DNA of 64,000 bases from Kocuria rosea. GTDB taxonomy: Bacteria > Actinomycetota > Actinomycetes > Actinomycetales > Micrococcaceae. Every line of letters starts with the position of its first letter. Position 1 is the first letter of the stretch. This document shows, one piece after another, positions 35,443-42,919 of the stretch. The notes beneath the pieces were generated by a model, which saw nothing but the letters and a program-made list of their open reading frames with translations, had not been told where the DNA came from and made no database searches. A program made the position numbers and the translations under genes. The stretch is taken from the NCBI RefSeq assembly GCF_023715525.1, contig NZ_JAMBOG010000009.1:94924-158923 (forward strand). The letters are read 5' to 3'.

Positions 35443-35448
35443 AGCGTA
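35443..35448 (-). promoter_or_regulatory. Candidate hsp20 -10 element
   Basis: Minus-strand TACGCT (part of CTTACGCTGG), about 105 bases upstream of the hsp20 ATG. TGGCAC lies 17 bases before it as a weak -35. A GC-rich hairpin (35378-35393) is in the leader. Confidence 0.35.
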
Positions 35449-35555
35449 AGACCGCCGCCGCGGTCGTGCCAGGGCCTGTGGCCAGCTGGCGGGCACATGA
35501 CGCGCACGGCCCGCCCGGCCCCGCTCAGGTCCTGGATCCGCCGTCGCGACGGGAC

Positions 35556-35561
35556 GATAAT
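35556..35561 (+). promoter_or_regulatory. -10 element for the membrane-protein gene
   Basis: GATAAT, 5 of 6 to TATAAT, with TGGATC 17 bases upstream (35533-35538) as a weak -35. It lies about 70 bases before the GTG start of the gene on the plus strand. Confidence 0.5.
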
Positions 35562-35631
35562 CGAGGCACCCCCGGGGCGCCGTCGCCGCCGGCTCCGGGC
35601 GCCGGGGACGTCGTGGACGGGGTGCTCGGTC

Positions 35632-36177
35632 GTGGATGACAACAAGGTGATGAAGATCGTCTACACCTTCTTCCTGGGGGCCCTGCTCGCCCTGTTCGTG
35701 GGCCTCGGCATCCAGACGTTCTACCCGGGCCCCGAGATGCCGGAGTACCCCGTGGAGATGGAGTACGGCGGGGGCGGGCCGCTCGCGGAGGGCGGTCGGC
35801 TCACGGAGGAGCAGCAGCAGGTGGAGCGGGAGTACAACCGGCAGATGGAGCAGTGGCAGGACGAGCAGAGCGACTACCACCGCAACGTCAGCATCGCCTC
35901 CCTGGCCGGTGCCGTGCTGCTGCTCGTGCTCAGCCTGCTCGTCGAGAGGCGCAACCGGGTGCTGACCAACGGCATCATGCTCGGCGGCCTGTTCACGCTC
36001 CTGTACGCGATCGGGCGCAGCTTCGCGTCGCAGGAGACCGCCACGACGTTCGCCGCCGTCTCGGTGGGCCTGGCCGTGGTGCTCCTGGTGGGCTACCGGC
36101 GCTTCTTCCAGAAGCGCGGCGGTCCCCCGCGGCCCCCGGCCGCGGACGCCCCGCGCCGGGAGACGACCGAGGTCTGA
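35632..36177 (+). CDS. Membrane protein of unknown function
   Basis: A 181-residue protein with four probable membrane helices: near the N-terminus (IVYTFFLGALLALFVGLG), then three in the second half (SIASLAGAVLLLVLSLLV, then the two around GIMLGGLFTLLYAIG and FAAVSVGLAVVLLVGY). Between the first and second is a Glu/Gln-rich loop (LTEEQQQVEREYNRQMEQWQD) likely to be helical. No family recognised. The GTG start at 35632 is the best guess. Divergent from hsp20 and head-on to the third USP gene. Confidence 0.78.
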   Translation: MDDNKVMKIVYTFFLGALLALFVGLGIQTFYPGPEMPEYPVEMEYGGGGPLAEGGRLTEEQQQVEREYNRQMEQWQDEQSDYHRNVSIASLAGAVLLLVLSLLVERRNRVLTNGIMLGGLFTLLYAIGRSFASQETATTFAAVSVGLAVVLLVGYRRFFQKRGGPPRPPAADAPRRETTEV

Positions 36178-36190
36178 GCCGCCGGGGGGC

Positions 36191-36634
36191 TCACACGCGC
36201 ACGGGCACGTCCTCGCGCACCACCAGCACGGGGCAGTGCGCGTGCACCAGGCACGCGGAGCTGACGGAGCCCAGCAGCAGGGCGCCGAAGCCGCCGGTGC
36301 CGCGGCGGCCGACCACGAGCATCTGGGCGCCCCGGCTGGCCTCGACCAGCTGCTCCCGGGGGTGCCCGCGCAGGAGCGTCCGGGTCAGCCCTGCCGGTGG
36401 GTCGTCGCCGAAGACGTCGGCCACCGCGCCGTCGAGGACGCGCTGCGCCTGCGCGCGGAAGAACTCGCTGTCGTACGTGCCGTACCCGGCATAGACGGGG
36501 GCGACGTCCCAGCACGTCACCGCCTCGAGGGGAGCCTCCAGGGCGGTGGCGATCCGCGCCCCCTCCCGCAGGGCCGTGCGGGACCACGCGGACCCGTCGA
36601 CGCCCACGAGAATCCGCTCCGGTGATGTGCTCAT
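36191..36634 (-). CDS. Universal stress protein (third of three)
   Basis: A 147-residue UspA-domain protein with ILVGVDGSAWS and ATP loop GRRGTGGFGALLLGSVSSA. ATG follows GGAGGAG. It lies 73 bases downstream of the erythromycin-esterase-like gene on the same strand and is probably co-transcribed with it and the phosphoribosyltransferase fusion. Confidence 0.93.
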   Translation of the reverse strand: MSTSPERILVGVDGSAWSRTALREGARIATALEAPLEAVTCWDVAPVYAGYGTYDSEFFRAQAQRVLDGAVADVFGDDPPAGLTRTLLRGHPREQLVEASRGAQMLVVGRRGTGGFGALLLGSVSSACLVHAHCPVLVVREDVPVRV

Positions 36635-36707
36635 GGTCGTGCTCCTCCGCTCGTGCCGGCGCTCACCGGCGGGACCTGGCGGCGGCCGCCCGTGGCGCGC
36701 CGCCGTC

Positions 36708-38045
36708 CTAGAAGCCGGTGGGCTCGGTCTCGAACTCCGGTTCCTCCGGCGGCTGCTCGTGGTGCAGGGGCCGCAGCGCGGCGGTGTCCTGGAACCACAG
36801 CAGCGCGTCGTAGCGCCCTCCCATCCGGGTGGGGACGTAGTTGCCGGCCTCGCGCCACGGGTGGTAGACCACCCCGATCGCCCGGTGCCCGTAGCGCCCG
36901 GACAGCCACGGCCCGGACCGGTCCGGGCCGAACACCAGCGCGGCCGGCTCCCCCAGCGCCTGGTGCAGCAGGTCCTCGTGGGAGCCGGGACGGGCCGCGG
37001 GGACCTCCATGACCTCCTCCGGGTCCCCCCAGGCCCCGGCGGCGATCACCGTGCCGGCGTACGAGGCGAAGCCCACGAGCACCACCCCGTCGGCGGCGTG
37101 CCGCTCCCGCAGCAGCTGGCCGACGTTGACCAGCCCGTCCTCGACCATGTCCGTGGCCCTCGCGTCGCCGATGTGGGTGTTGTGCTCCCAGACCAAGCCC
37201 TTGGACCCGGGCCCGTGGTGGGCGGCGAGCAGGTCCACGACGTCGGCCATGTGCGTGTCGCGCACGTTCCAGGACCGCCGGTCCCCGCCCACCATGGTGC
37301 GGTAGTAGCGCTCGGCGTCGGCGGCGACCATGGCGTTGAGCGCGGCGTCGAAGGCGTCCGGGTCCTCCCCGGCCCGGTCGAGGGTGCGCCGGCGCACCTC
37401 GGCGAGCAGGGCCACGACGTCGGCCTCGCAGCTCTGCGGCACGATCCGGGTGCTCCAGGCGTACTCGTGCGGGTCCTCGCGGTAAGGGGTGAAGCACTGC
37501 CACGCCTGCCGGGCCGCGGGCAGGGCGTCCGGGGCGTTGGCCTCGAGCCAGCCGATGATCTCGCGCAGGGAGTCCCACAGCGAGTAGACGTCCAGGCCGT
37601 AGAGGCCGACCCGCTCCGGCTCGGGCCGCTCCGCGTTGTGCTCCCGCAGCCAGTCCAGGAACTCGGCGACCTCCTCGTTGGCCCACATCCAGGTGGGCCA
37701 GCGCTCGAAGCCGGCCAGCACGCCGCGGGCGTCGAGGTGCTGGTCGTCCTGGCCGCGCACCCACCGGTTGAGCCGCCAGCAGTCGGGCCAGTCCCCCTCC
37801 ACCCCGATCCAGGTGAAGCCGTGCTCCTCGATCAGGCGGCGGCTGAGCACCGCCCGCCACCGGTAGTACTCGTGGGTGCCGTGGGAGGCCTCCCCGATGC
37901 ACACGAACCGCGCCCCGGCCGCGTGCTCCACGAGCCGGTCGAGGTCCGCCGCGCCCCCGAGGGGAGCGGCGAGGGAGCGGATCTGCGCGAGGACCTCCGC
38001 GGCCCGGGCGGCGTCCCGGGCCGCGGAGCGCCCGAGAGGGCTCAC
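36708..38045 (-). CDS. Erythromycin esterase-family protein
   Basis: A 445-residue EreA/EreB-like hydrolase domain protein. Conserved segments include CIGEASHGTHEYY, GVEGDWPDCWRLNRWVRG and the EHNTHIGDARATDM motif with its His and Glu residues. The name reflects the family; macrolide hydrolysis is not expected here. In mycobacteria a homologous domain is fused to a phosphoribosyltransferase in Rv2030c of the dormancy regulon. Here it is a separate gene, coupled by a GTGA overlap to the phosphoribosyltransferase-hydrolase upstream. Confidence 0.88.
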   Translation of the reverse strand: MSPLGRSAARDAARAAEVLAQIRSLAAPLGGAADLDRLVEHAAGARFVCIGEASHGTHEYYRWRAVLSRRLIEEHGFTWIGVEGDWPDCWRLNRWVRGQDDQHLDARGVLAGFERWPTWMWANEEVAEFLDWLREHNAERPEPERVGLYGLDVYSLWDSLREIIGWLEANAPDALPAARQAWQCFTPYREDPHEYAWSTRIVPQSCEADVVALLAEVRRRTLDRAGEDPDAFDAALNAMVAADAERYYRTMVGGDRRSWNVRDTHMADVVDLLAAHHGPGSKGLVWEHNTHIGDARATDMVEDGLVNVGQLLRERHAADGVVLVGFASYAGTVIAAGAWGDPEEVMEVPAARPGSHEDLLHQALGEPAALVFGPDRSGPWLSGRYGHRAIGVVYHPWREAGNYVPTRMGGRYDALLWFQDTAALRPLHHEQPPEEPEFETEPTGF

Positions 38046-39403
38046 CGGGACGCTCCCGCGCGGCGCTCGCGGGCCGCCGAGAGGTGCTCGGTGAACCAGT
38101 CGCGCGCCAGCTGCGCGGCCCGGTCGAGGGTGCCGGGCTCCTCGAACAGGTGCGTGGCCCCCGCCACCACCTCCAGCCGGGCCGGGCAGCGCATCGCCTC
38201 CTGCGCCCGGCGGTTGAGCCCGAGCACCTCGTGGTCCTCGCCCCCGACGATCAGCAGCGTCGGGGCGCGGACCGCGCCCAGCCGCGAGCCGGCGAGGTCC
38301 GGGCGCCCGCCGCGGGAGACGACCGCCGCGACCGGTGACCCGGGCTCGGCCGCGGCCCACAGGGCCGCGCCGGCGCCGGTGCTGGCCCCGAAGTAGCCGA
38401 CGGGCGAGTCCGCCGAGCCGGGCTGCCGGCGCAGCCATTCCGTGGCCGCCACCAGGCGGCGGGCCAGCAGCTCGACGGCGAAGACGTTGGCGCGGTCCCC
38501 CTCCTCCTGCGGCGTGAGCAGGTCCAGCAGCAGGGTGCCGAGCCCGGCCCGCTGCAGGACGGAGGCCACGTGCTGGTTGCGGGGGCTGTGCCGGCTGCTG
38601 CCGCTGCCGTGGGCGAAGACCACCACGCCCGCGCCCGGCGCCGGCAGGTGCAGGTGCGCCTCGAGCTCCGTCCCGTCGGCGGGGAGGCGCACGTCGGCGT
38701 CGACGGGGTACGCGGTGTCCACCGGGTCCGGGGACGGATGGCCGGGAGGCGGCAGCTGCGGCTGGTGCCGCCGGAGGGCGGAGTCGAGCAGCGCCACCAC
38801 GTCCTCGTCCTGCGTCGCGGAGAAGTCCCGGTAGTGGTGGCCGACGGCCGTGAAGGACCGCGGCGTCGCGAGGCAGACGATCTCGTCGGCCTCGACGATC
38901 CGGGCCAGGGCGTCCTCGGAGGCGACCGGCACCGCGAGGACCACGCGGGCGGCGCCGAGCTGGCGGGCGATCCGGCAGGCCACGCGTGCCGTGGAGCCGG
39001 TGGCGATCCCGTCGTCGACGATCAGGGCGGTCCGGCCCGTGAGGTCGATCCGTTCCCGGCCCTCGCGGAACCTGGCCGTGCGGGCCTCGAGCACCGCCCG
39101 CTCGCGCTCCTCGATCCGCTCCAGCTGCGCGTCCGTCACCCCGAAGTACTGCAGGGTGCGCTCGTCGAGCACCCGGGCGCCCTCCTCGCCGATGGCGCCC
39201 ATGGCGAGCTCGGGCTGGGCGGGCACCCCCAGCTTGCGGACCACGATGACGTCCAGGGGGGCGTCGAGGGCCTCCGCCACCACGTGGGCCACGGGCACCC
39301 CGCCGCGCGGCAGCCCCAGCACCACCACGTCCTGGCCGCGCCACGGCAGCAGCCGCCGGGCCAGCTGCCGGCCGGCGTCGGCACGGTCCTCGTAGATCGT
39401 CAT
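38042..39403 (-). CDS. Phosphoribosyltransferase-dienelactone hydrolase fusion
   Basis: A 453-residue two-domain protein. Residues 1 to about 215 form a type I phosphoribosyltransferase with the PRPP loop VDDGIATGST; the rest is an alpha/beta hydrolase with nucleophile elbow GASTG, aspartate in GGEDHEVLG and histidine in GATHLFEEPG. The same fusion is known in mycobacteria as Rv0571c, a dormancy-regulon protein of unknown substrate. It heads an operon with the erythromycin-esterase-like and third USP genes. ATG with GAGAGG upstream. Confidence 0.9.
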   Translation of the reverse strand: MTIYEDRADAGRQLARRLLPWRGQDVVVLGLPRGGVPVAHVVAEALDAPLDVIVVRKLGVPAQPELAMGAIGEEGARVLDERTLQYFGVTDAQLERIEERERAVLEARTARFREGRERIDLTGRTALIVDDGIATGSTARVACRIARQLGAARVVLAVPVASEDALARIVEADEIVCLATPRSFTAVGHHYRDFSATQDEDVVALLDSALRRHQPQLPPPGHPSPDPVDTAYPVDADVRLPADGTELEAHLHLPAPGAGVVVFAHGSGSSRHSPRNQHVASVLQRAGLGTLLLDLLTPQEEGDRANVFAVELLARRLVAATEWLRRQPGSADSPVGYFGASTGAGAALWAAAEPGSPVAAVVSRGGRPDLAGSRLGAVRAPTLLIVGGEDHEVLGLNRRAQEAMRCPARLEVVAGATHLFEEPGTLDRAAQLARDWFTEHLSAARERRAGASR

Positions 39404-39457
39404 GGCCCCATCACCTCTCCGGCGCGCCGGGCCGCGCGCCCGCCTGCGGTGATCTCC

Positions 39458-39491
39458 AGGGTAGGCAGGCGCGCGGGGCGGCGGAAGACCC
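39458..39491 (-). promoter_or_regulatory. Promoter and possible DosR-like box for the fusion operon
   Basis: Minus-strand -10 TACCCT (39458-39463). GGGTCTTCCGCCGC (39478-39491) overlaps the -35 position and matches the DosR-type palindrome GGGnC-N4-GnCCC at 9 of 10 fixed positions. No dosR gene is in the window, and in such GC-rich DNA the match could be chance. Confidence 0.3.
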
Positions 39492-39550
39492 GGGGAGCAG
39501 GTGACGGCCGCCGACCGCGCGGCGGCGCCCGGCCTGCCGCACCCGGCGGG

Positions 39551-40603
39551 TCAGAGGGGCAGCGGCAGCTTCTCGTCGAGCACGGCCCGGACGGCGGCGA
39601 CGTCGACGTCGGCGACGGAGGGGTGCTCCCAGACGGGGGCGCCGTCCTTGTCCACGAGCACGGCGCGCACGCCCTCGGCGAAGTCGGGGCGCGCGATGGT
39701 GTCGACGGCCAGCCGCAGCTCCCGCTCCAGGCAGGAACGCACGCTGCCGTCGGCGGCGCCGCGCTCGAGCAGCTCGAAGGTGCGCACGAGCGAGGACGGG
39801 CTCATCCCCGCGACGTCCTCGGGGGCCGCCGCGACGATCTCCTCCAGGGTCCCGGCCCCGTAGCGCTCCTCGATCAGCTCCCACCTGTCGACGAGCGGGG
39901 ACGGCTCGGGCTCGCGCGCGAAGCGGGCCAGGGCCGCCTCCGGTCCCTCCTCGACCACGGCGTCGGCGAGCGCCCCGAAGTCCTCGTCCGCCACGAAGTG
40001 GTCGGCCAGGCCGAGCGCCACGGCGTCGGCGCCGCCGAAGCGCTGACCGCCGAGGGCGAGGTAGCGGCCCACGGCGAGGCCGGGCTCCCCGCGGCGGCCG
40101 GGGCGGGAGACGCGCGGGAGGAACCAGGAGGCGCCGATGTCGGGGAAGAAGCCGATCTTCGTCTCGGGCATCGCCATCACCGTGGAGGGCCCCACCACCC
40201 GGTGGGACCCGTGCACGGAGATGCCCATGCCGCCGCCCATGCAGATGCCGTTCATCAGCGCCACGTACGGCTTCGGGTAGTCGGCGATCAGGCAGTCGAG
40301 GGCGTACTCGACGGCGAAGATCCGCCCCGCCTCCTCGACCTGCCCGCCGAGGACGGCGCCGCGGACCTGGCGGATGTCACCGCCGGCGCACCAGGCCCGG
40401 GGCGAGGCGGACGTGACCAGCACGTGCTCGACGCCGGGGTCGTCCTTCCACGCGTCCAGGGCGGCCTTCATGTCGTGGTACATCTGCGCGGTCAGCGCGT
40501 TGAGCTGCCGCGGGCGGTTGAGCACGATGTGCCCGGTGCCGCCACGGACCTCGGCGAGGACGTACTGGTCAGTGTCGGTCGGGTAGGTGGCGGTGTCCGT
40601 CAT
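39551..40603 (-). CDS. 3-hydroxyisobutyryl-CoA hydrolase (enoyl-CoA hydratase superfamily)
   Basis: A 350-residue crotonase-fold protein. The oxyanion segments SPRAWCAGGDIRQ and NGICMGGGMGISVHG with PETKIGFFPDIGASWFLPR are those of HIBYL-CoA hydrolases, which release 3-hydroxyisobutyrate in valine catabolism, rather than of ordinary enoyl-CoA hydratases (about 260 aa). ATG at 40603 with GGGAG upstream. No other valine-degradation gene is adjacent. Head-to-tail with the GDPD gene. Confidence 0.9.
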   Translation of the reverse strand: MTDTATYPTDTDQYVLAEVRGGTGHIVLNRPRQLNALTAQMYHDMKAALDAWKDDPGVEHVLVTSASPRAWCAGGDIRQVRGAVLGGQVEEAGRIFAVEYALDCLIADYPKPYVALMNGICMGGGMGISVHGSHRVVGPSTVMAMPETKIGFFPDIGASWFLPRVSRPGRRGEPGLAVGRYLALGGQRFGGADAVALGLADHFVADEDFGALADAVVEEGPEAALARFAREPEPSPLVDRWELIEERYGAGTLEEIVAAAPEDVAGMSPSSLVRTFELLERGAADGSVRSCLERELRLAVDTIARPDFAEGVRAVLVDKDGAPVWEHPSVADVDVAAVRAVLDEKLPLPL

Positions 40604-40643
40604 GGCTCCCACCCTGCCACGGGGACCGGCGGCATGTCATGGG

Positions 40644-41468
40644 TCACACGCGCGGCGGCGGCCACTGGCCCCGCTGCTCGAGGAGCCCGGCGAGGAGGTC
40701 GGCGCGGTCGGTGACGATCCCGTCGACGCCGAGCTCCAGCAGCTCCGCCATCTCCGCGGTCTCGTTGACCGTCCACACGTGCACGGCGATGCCGTGGCGG
40801 TGGGCGAAGTCCAGGAAGCGCGGGGTCACCAGCTCGAGCTCCGCCCCGCCGCGCACCCGGTGGCGCCGGGGGATCTGGACGGTGTCGAACGGCTCGATCC
40901 ACCGGGCGGCGAGCCGCCGGGCGATCCGCCAGCTGGGCCCGCCCAGCCACGAGCAGGCCAGCAGCAGCCGCATGCCCTCCTTGCCGGAGGACGTGGGCAC
41001 CGGCTCCCCCGTGAGCTCGCGCAGTCGGCGCAGCGTGCGCCGGCGGCGGCTCTCGGAGAAGGAGGTGACGCGGACGCGGTCCGTGGCGCCCAGCTCGTGC
41101 AGCAGCCGCGGCAGCGCGGCCACCGAGGCCTCGTCCTTGACGTCGATGTTGAACTTCAGCTCCGGGAACTGCGTGAGCAGGTCGCCCAGCCGCGGGATCC
41201 CGCACACCCCCGCGACCCGTTCGCAGCTGATCCGCTCCCAGGTCATGGCGGAGACCGAGCCCGTGGTGCCGGTGACCCGGTCGAGCGTCCCGTCGTGGAA
41301 GCACAGGACCACGCCGTCGCTCGTGGTGTTGACGTCCGTCTCGATCCACTCGTAGCCGAGGTCGCGGGCCGCCCGGAAGGCGTCGAGGGTGTTCTCGGCC
41401 CCCTCCCGGGAGAAGCCGCGGTGGGCGAGGGCCGCCGGGGACGCCGGCCGGTGCGCGGATGTGGTCAC
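40644..41468 (-). CDS. Glycerophosphodiester phosphodiesterase
   Basis: A 274-residue GDPD-family TIM-barrel enzyme that hydrolyses glycerophosphodiesters to an alcohol and glycerol 3-phosphate. The active-site segments AHRGFSREGAENT, WIETDVNTTSDGVVLCFHD are intact. No signal peptide is visible, so it is probably cytoplasmic. The GTG start at 41468 has no Shine-Dalgarno sequence but is preceded by a promoter with ideal geometry for leaderless translation. Confidence 0.93.
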   Translation of the reverse strand: MTTSAHRPASPAALAHRGFSREGAENTLDAFRAARDLGYEWIETDVNTTSDGVVLCFHDGTLDRVTGTTGSVSAMTWERISCERVAGVCGIPRLGDLLTQFPELKFNIDVKDEASVAALPRLLHELGATDRVRVTSFSESRRRRTLRRLRELTGEPVPTSSGKEGMRLLLACSWLGGPSWRIARRLAARWIEPFDTVQIPRRHRVRGGAELELVTPRFLDFAHRHGIAVHVWTVNETAEMAELLELGVDGIVTDRADLLAGLLEQRGQWPPPRV

Positions 41469-41474
41469 GGAGCC

Positions 41475-41503
41475 ATTGTTACCCAGTGGTACCGGTTTGT
41501 CCC
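41475..41503 (-). promoter_or_regulatory. Promoter of the GDPD gene (leaderless)
   Basis: Minus-strand -35 GGGACA (41498-41503, 4 of 6) and -10 AACAAT (41475-41480, 4 of 6) are 17 bases apart, and the GTG start follows after 6 bases, so the transcript likely begins at the start codon. Most of this promoter lies inside the 3' end of the upstream HAD gene. Confidence 0.55.
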
Positions 41504-42354
41504 GCGCGTGACGCCCGGGGTCGGCGGCGCAGCAGGGCCTCGATGACCTGCGCCACGCCGTCCTGGGGGAACGGCGGGGCGGTGCGCCCCACCGCCTGCA
41601 CCACGGCGGGGTGGCCGTCCGCCATGGCGTAGCCGTGGCGGGCCCAGGTGAGCATCTCCAGGTCGTTGGGCATGTCGCCGAAGGCCATCACCTCGTGCGG
41701 GCCGATGCCGCGCTCGGCGGCGTACTGAGCTAAAGTCCGGGCCTTGGTCAGCCCCTTCTGGCCCATCTCCACCAGCGGGGCGGCGACCGAGTGGGTCACG
41801 GACAACCGCCCGCCCACGAGCTCCGCCAGCGCCCGGAAGTACTCGTGGGGGTCGGCGGAGTCCAGCTTGGCCAGGAACTTCACGAGCCCCGACTCCGCCG
41901 GGACGCGCTCGCGCAGGGGACCCACCCGCGGGGCGCCGATCTCCATCCGGTCGCTGCGGGCCCAGCCGTGATCGGTGTAGACGCCCCCCAGGGTCTCGGC
42001 GGCGAACAGCGTCCCCGGGTGGCGGGCGGCGACCTCCTCCATGATCGCGAACGCGTCCCGGGCCGGGAACAGGCTGGACTCCACCACGAGGTCGGCCGTC
42101 AGGTCGTAGACGACTGCACCGTTCGAGCAGATCACCACGCCCTCGTGGCCGAGCTGCTCGCGCAGCGGGTCGAGCCAGCGCATGGGCCGGCCCGTCACGA
42201 ACACCACGTGGATCCCGCTGTCCTGGGCGGCGCGGATCGCGTCGACCGTGCGGGGGCGGAAGCGGAAGTCGTGCCCCAGGACGGTGCCGTCGAGGTCGCT
42301 GGCGATCAACCGGATCGGGGCCCCGTCCCCGGGGACCTCCAGGGTCGGGCTCAC
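41479..42354 (-). CDS. HAD-superfamily (Cof-type) phosphatase
   Basis: A 291-residue HAD hydrolase: motif I ASDLDGTVL, motif II VTGRP, the conserved lysine in GLTKARTL and motif IV FGDMPNDLEML. Substrate unknown, probably a sugar phosphate. It resembles, but is not closely similar to, the HAD protein at 14252-15259. GTG start 10 bases after the PEBP gene stop, so co-transcribed with it. Confidence 0.9.
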   Translation of the reverse strand: MSPTLEVPGDGAPIRLIASDLDGTVLGHDFRFRPRTVDAIRAAQDSGIHVVFVTGRPMRWLDPLREQLGHEGVVICSNGAVVYDLTADLVVESSLFPARDAFAIMEEVAARHPGTLFAAETLGGVYTDHGWARSDRMEIGAPRVGPLRERVPAESGLVKFLAKLDSADPHEYFRALAELVGGRLSVTHSVAAPLVEMGQKGLTKARTLAQYAAERGIGPHEVMAFGDMPNDLEMLTWARHGYAMADGHPAVVQAVGRTAPPFPQDGVAQVIEALLRRRPRASRAGQTGTTG

Positions 42355-42364
42355 GGACGCAGGG

Positions 42365-42883
42365 TCACCTCTCGTAGGTGGCGGTCAGGCAGGCGCGGGC
42401 GATGCCGTGGCTGAAGAGCTGGAAGTTCACGGCGGCGGGGCTGGCGGTCTCGTCGACGTCCACCCGCTCCTCGCCCACGGCCGTCACGCACACGATGTAG
42501 CGGTGCGCGCCGTGCCCGGGGGGCGGGGCCGCCCCGACGAACTCGTCGGTGCCGGCGTCGTTGCGGTGCTTCACCGCGCCCGCCGGCGGGTTCGACGCCG
42601 CGCCCCGCTCGAGGGACGTCACGTCCGCGGGGATGTTGGACAGGCACCAGTGCCAGAAGCCGCTGGGGGTGGGCGCGTCCGGGTCGAACATGGTGACCAC
42701 GTAGCTGCGGGTGCCCTCGGGGGCGCCGGACCAGCTCAGCTGCGGGGAGACGTCCAGGCCGCCGGCACCCATGATGCCGGAGCACTGGCCCCGGCCCAGC
42801 GGTTCGCCGTCGACGACGTCCTCCGAGGTGAGGGTGAAGCCCGGCAGGTCGGGGAGGTCGGCGTACGGTTCGCGGTCGAGCAC
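42365..42883 (-). CDS. YbhB/YbcL-type phosphatidylethanolamine-binding (PEBP) protein
   Basis: A 172-residue PEBP-family protein. The ligand-site segments MFDPDAPTPSGFWHWCLSNIP and GHGAHRYIVCV fit the bacterial YbhB/YbcL group (related to Raf kinase inhibitor proteins). The role is unknown; no signal peptide. GTG start with AAGGAG upstream. It lies 36 bases downstream of the PfkB kinase gene. Confidence 0.92.
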   Translation of the reverse strand: MLDREPYADLPDLPGFTLTSEDVVDGEPLGRGQCSGIMGAGGLDVSPQLSWSGAPEGTRSYVVTMFDPDAPTPSGFWHWCLSNIPADVTSLERGAASNPPAGAVKHRNDAGTDEFVGAAPPPGHGAHRYIVCVTAVGEERVDVDETASPAAVNFQLFSHGIARACLTATYER

Positions 42884-42919
42884 GGGGCTCTCCTTCCGTG
42901 GGGGTCCGTGGGTGCGGGA

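Noticed and set aside
36708..38045. Acquired macrolide-resistance esterase
   Set aside because: Composition matches its neighbours and it sits in a stress-gene cluster. The family match alone does not indicate resistance.
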